NCBI GenBank assembly: GCA_021163455.1
Contig: JAGGWT010000082.1
Span: forward strand, 1-7,560
Direction: 5' to 3'
Source of the DNA: Thermoplasmata archaeon
GTDB taxonomy: Archaea > Thermoplasmatota > E2 > DHVEG-1 > B18-G2
Length of the DNA stretch: 7,560 bases
The position numbers were made by a program, and so were the translations under genes. Shown here piece by piece: positions 5,927-7,560 of this stretch (positions are counted from its first letter, which is position 1; each line of letters starts with the position of its first letter). The notes below the pieces were generated by a model. The model was not told the origin of the DNA, ran no database searches, and saw only the letters and a program-made list of their open reading frames with translations.

Positions 5927-6326
5927 GAAGAGGGAAAATCCCCTCCTGAACAGAACTGAGGTGAAATTCAGAATCAAACATGAAGGCGAAAAGACGCCAG
6001 AGAGAGAACTCGTGAAGAATGACCTTGCAGAGGAGCTCAAAGTCAGCAAGGATCTAATAATTATAGATTACATAAGACCGCACTTCGGTATAGCGGTGAG
6101 TTCCGGGTACGCCAAGATATACAAAAGTGTGGAAGATGGTAAAAAAGTGGAGCCGGACTATGTGCTGAAGAGGAACAATTTCGGTATCAAGACGAAGGAA
6201 GAAAAGAAAGAGAAGGAGGAAGAGGTAAAGGAGGCGGAGGCTGAAAAGGCAGCAGAGGGTGAAGAGGTAAAAGAAGAAGCAAAAAGTGAAGAAGTAAAAG
6301 AGGGTGAAGAAGGTGGCGGTTCATAA
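5907..6326 (+). CDS. rps24e: Small-subunit ribosomal protein eS24 with long acidic tail
   Basis: eS24 is an archaeal/eukaryotic protein of the 30S/40S body. The 139-residue product begins with the family pattern MELEILEKRENPLLNRTEV (1-19). Next comes the core RNA-binding fold, including DLIIIDYIRPHFGIAVSSGY (49-68) and AKIYKSVEDGKKVEP (69-83), ending near VLKRNNFG (86-93). The usual archaeal protein is about 100 residues; here about 43 more (97-139) form a Glu/Lys/Ala tail ending EEGGGS. The start is supported by GAGGTG (5893-5898), 8 bases upstream and inside the preceding gene. Its 3' end overlaps the eS31 start by 14 bases. The tail may be disordered; its role is unknown. Confidence 0.95.
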   Translation: MELEILEKRENPLLNRTEVKFRIKHEGEKTPERELVKNDLAEELKVSKDLIIIDYIRPHFGIAVSSGYAKIYKSVEDGKKVEPDYVLKRNNFGIKTKEEKKEKEEEVKEAEAEKAAEGEEVKEEAKSEEVKEGEEGGGS

Positions 6327-6477
6327 GTACTACAAGATAGAAGGAGACAAATTGGTGCGACTGAGGAGATTCTGTCCAAGATGCGGAGAGGGTGTATTTC
6401 TCGCGGAGCACAAAGATAGATACAGCTGTGGAAGATGTGGATACACAGAGTTCAAGAAGCCTAAAGAAAATAAGTGA
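6313..6477 (+). CDS. rps27ae: Small-subunit ribosomal protein eS31 (S27ae), 54 residues
   Basis: eS31 is a zinc-ribbon ribosomal protein of the small-subunit head; the archaeal form lacks the ubiquitin fusion found in eukaryotes. I read this short gene directly: GTG at 6313 to TGA at 6475-6477, 54 residues. It begins MAVHKYYKIEGDKLVRLRRF and has two CPRC/CGRC-type pairs (Cys21, Cys24, Cys39, Cys42), with YSCGRCGYTEF near the end. The GTG lies inside the last codons of eS24, a 14-base overlap, with GAGGGTGA (6300-6307) as the likely ribosome-binding sequence. eS24 followed by eS31 is a standard archaeal pair. It is the last gene of the operon here; the Kae1-Bud32 gene that often follows in other archaea is absent. 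Confidence 0.95.
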   Translation: MAVHKYYKIEGDKLVRLRRFCPRCGEGVFLAEHKDRYSCGRCGYTEFKKPKENK

Positions 6478-6481
6478 TCGA

Positions 6482-6540
6482 GAGAATTCTCAGAGAGCTA
6501 TTCTCAGGATGTTTCCGATAGTTTTTTAGATTTAACTATC
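6482..6540. repeat. Palindrome and inverted repeat between eS31 and the tRNA
   Basis: A 10-base perfect palindrome, GAGAATTCTC (6482-6491), starts 5 bases after the eS31 stop. A 7-base inverted repeat, GATAGTT (6517-6523) and AACTATC (6534-6540), flanks a 10-base T-rich loop. The T6 run at 6522-6527 could end transcription of the ribosomal operon. The T-rich segment also overlaps where a tRNA promoter TATA box would lie (about 25 bases before 6555). Which role applies cannot be settled from the sequence. Confidence 0.35.
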
Positions 6541-6554
6541 ACTAATTAGTATTA

Positions 6555-6628
6555 GGGTCTATGGTGTAGCCAGGATATCACGGAGGCTTCCGGAGCCTCA
6601 GACCCGGGTTCGAATCCCGGTAGACCCA
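6555..6628 (+). tRNA. tRNA-Arg, anticodon CCG
   Basis: The gene folds fully as a tRNA. The acceptor stem GGGTCTA/TAGACCC is perfect over 7 pairs, with discriminator A at 6628. The D-arm has stem GTG/CAC and the A14, G18-G19 and A21 landmarks. The anticodon stem GAGGC/GCCTC (6583-6587 and 6595-6599) closes the loop TTCCGGA, which puts the anticodon CCG at 6590-6592 and reads the arginine codon CGG. The variable loop has 4 bases. The T-arm CCGGG-TTCGAAT-CCCGG is perfect. No intron is present and the 3' CCA is not encoded. CGG appears rare in the neighbouring genes, where AGA and AGG dominate, so this is likely a minor isoacceptor. Confidence 0.96.
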
Positions 6629-6633
6629 TTTTT
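6629..6633 (+). terminator. T5 terminator of the tRNA gene
   Basis: TTTTT follows the discriminator base directly, within ATTTTTATTAT. A T-run is sufficient for archaeal RNA polymerase termination and is common after archaeal tRNA genes. Confidence 0.5.
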
Positions 6634-6653
6634 ATTATAAGGGGAAAATTCCG

Positions 6654-6689
6654 CCAACAACCCCAAAAATCGCATTCTGTTGGTTTTTT
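6654..6689 (+). terminator. Hairpin followed by T6, terminator-like
   Basis: CCAACA (6654-6659) pairs with TGTTGG (6678-6683) across an 18-base loop, directly followed by TTTTTT (6684-6689). The layout resembles an intrinsic terminator, although the loop is long and the stem only 6 pairs. It could back up the tRNA terminator. Confidence 0.35.
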
Positions 6690-6737
6690 GTACCTTATTT
6701 ACTTATTTGAATCTCAATGTACCCTTCTCTGTTTCTT

Positions 6738-6789
6738 TTGCCGCCTAACTTTCCCGCCATCATTAAAGATGGTCTCAGGGCGGCGGCAA
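6738..6789. other. GC-rich compound hairpin, possible structured RNA
   Basis: Three nested stems are visible. The outer stem is TTGCCGCC (6738-6745) with GGCGGCAA (6782-6789), 8 perfect pairs. A middle CCC (6753-6755) can pair with GGG (6778-6780). An inner CCATC (6757-6761) pairs with GATGG (6768-6772) around the loop ATTAAA. In an AT-rich intergenic stretch this is a marked GC island. It has no open frame and matches no RNA family I know. It could be a small RNA, an untranslated element or a mobile-element remnant. Confidence 0.45.
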
Positions 6790-6991
6790 TCCAGTCTATG
6801 GGTAATTGCTGGTAGTACTGCTCCCTTTCCCATTCAATAAAGAATTTCTTCGTATTTTTTTATTTATATATTACAGCGGATGGTCTTGTGATAAATATGT
6901 TCACTTATGGAATCTTCCTAATGCGAATATTGGAGGTAATTTCCCAAAAGAAAAGATAGAGAGGGTCAAGGGGTTTATGATGAACTTAACT

Positions 6992-7560
6992 TTAGGTTCT
7001 CTGCATTGTAAACACATCATGGTGTATATTTTCGGTGTTGTTCAAAGCATCCACAGCATAGTACTCGACATAAATTGGTATATTGATTGGAGCTGTATTG
7101 TCTGGCCATGATAGTTGGATCCTCACATTCTCGTTCTCTCGACCAACCTGCCAATCTGTCCAGTTTTCATCTCCAACTCTGTATCTGTAGTGTATCCTGT
7201 AACCACCCACAGCTGGTTCCATATCTCCATTTCCGATATCTTCGGCTTCGATGTAAATGTATCTTGGATATGTGCAGTATGCTCTACTCTTTGGAGGGGC
7301 ATTATCAGCATAGCATGTCAGATTATGGATGTTTTCTGCATTATCCACTATATCCGTAGAGTAATATTCTACGTAATGGAGTCCCTCTCCATCTATGATT
7401 GGAACCCCCTCTGTCGTACTTATGATAGGATTGTAGATCATCCAGTCTGACCAACCTGTCTGTATGCTCCATACCCTGTACCATATATTTTCCACCCCAA
7501 CCGCACATTCACCAGTGTCATTGGATGAGAATTTGAAGGGTGTGTGTGAGGTTACAAAGG
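6992..7560 (-). CDS. Secreted surface protein with Ig-like/OmpL47-like repeats (N-terminal part outside window)
   Basis: Only the last 188 residues are visible; the frame is open to the window edge and the start is not seen. Two repeat units are clear. The first has WYRVWSIQTGWSDWMIY (about 26-42) leading to HYVEYYSTDIVDNAENIHN (61-79). The second has IHYRYRVGDENWTDW (122-136) leading to IYVEYYAVDALNNTENIHH (162-180). The linker between them carries the DNAPP turn typical of such arrays. The pattern resembles the beta-sandwich repeats of archaeal and bacterial extracellular proteins, where many copies form a stalk or adhesin. Four N-glycosylation sequons are visible (NDT, NLT, NWT and NNT). 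No membrane anchor or sorting segment lies at the C-terminus, and the chain stops at TMQRT, where the next linker would normally begin. Binding partner and function are unknown. Confidence 0.8.
   Translation of the reverse strand, partial: FVTSHTPFKFSSNDTGECAVGVENIWYRVWSIQTGWSDWMIYNPIISTTEGVPIIDGEGLHYVEYYSTDIVDNAENIHNLTCYADNAPPKSRAYCTYPRYIYIEAEDIGNGDMEPAVGGYRIHYRYRVGDENWTDWQVGRENENVRIQLSWPDNTAPINIPIYVEYYAVDALNNTENIHHDVFTMQRT

Larger units (their letters stand above)
6634..6991. other. Gene-free stretch with two RNA-like hairpins
   Basis: No convincing protein gene lies here. The left half carries a hairpin with a T-run (6654-6689) and a GC-rich compound hairpin (6738-6789). The right half is AT-rich, with a TATA-like TTTATATATT (6863-6872) that reads similarly on both strands. 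A 20-codon reading frame (6897-6959) follows that box at a plausible leaderless distance, but nothing else supports it. An open frame from 6806 to 7111 is antisense to the surface protein and is probably incidental. Confidence 0.5.

Noticed and set aside
6738..6789. C/D-box guide RNA on the minus strand (CTGA followed by ATGATGG)
   Set aside because: The boxes are in D'-then-C' order, and no outer C and D boxes at suitable distances were found.
6897..6959. 20-codon frame MFTYGIFLMRILEVISQKKR after a TATA-like box
   Set aside because: The promoter spacing fits, but the frame is very short and nothing else supports a gene. A TATA-like sequence is expected by chance in this AT-rich stretch.
6806..7111. 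101-codon plus-strand frame
   Set aside because: Its second half is antisense to the surface protein, and its product is rich in Trp and Cys without any recognisable pattern.
6605..7560. Integrated element using the tRNA-Arg 3' end as attachment site
   Set aside because: No second copy of the tRNA 3' end was seen downstream in the window, and no integrase is present. An element extending beyond the window cannot be excluded.
1..7560. CRISPR array or insertion sequence
   Set aside because: No regularly spaced direct repeats, transposase or terminal inverted repeats with target duplication were seen.

Overview
The window is archaeal. It carries RNA polymerase subunit Rpo7, Spt4, ribosomal proteins eS24 and eS31, prefoldin beta, a GTP-dependent dephospho-CoA kinase and a tRNA gene without encoded CCA. 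Promoters are TATA-type, and several genes have their start codon about 25-29 bases after the TATA-like box, as in leaderless transcripts. The mix of leaderless starts, a tandem winged-helix regulator and a surface protein built from 'eYYavDalgN.E' repeats resembles uncultured Thermoplasmatota-type Euryarchaeota. That placement is inference, not shown by the sequence.

Layout. Positions 1-1741 (minus) hold most of an Aquifex-type aconitase whose C-terminal end lies outside the window. A 166-base AT-rich divergent control region with nested inverted repeats separates it from a 348-residue regulator (1908-2954, plus) made of two tandem winged-helix units. Next come prefoldin beta (3016-3384) and an overlapping two-helix membrane protein (3381-3608). 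These run tail-to-tail, 2 bases apart, into a cis-prenyltransferase, uppS (3611-4498, minus). A divergent promoter region (4499-4625) then leads into a tight information-processing operon, rpo7 - spt4 - dephospho-CoA kinase - eS24 - eS31 (4626-6477), in which successive genes overlap or abut. A tRNA-Arg(CCG) gene follows (6555-6628). A 363-base gene-free stretch (6629-6991) contains a GC-rich compound hairpin and a hairpin followed by a T-run. The C-terminal end of a secreted repeat protein (6992-7560, minus) closes the window.

How the genes fit together. The operon supplies the stalk and elongation side of transcription (Rpo7, Spt4) together with two small-subunit ribosomal proteins and the last step of CoA synthesis. 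Aconitase feeds the citrate pathway and may be controlled by the divergently encoded regulator. UppS makes the polyprenyl carrier used for glycosylating surface proteins, and the partial surface protein has four visible N-glycosylation sequons. Most of the window is conserved housekeeping material. The less ordinary parts are the tandem regulator with its operator-like region, the membrane protein coupled to prefoldin beta, and the structured stretch after the tRNA.
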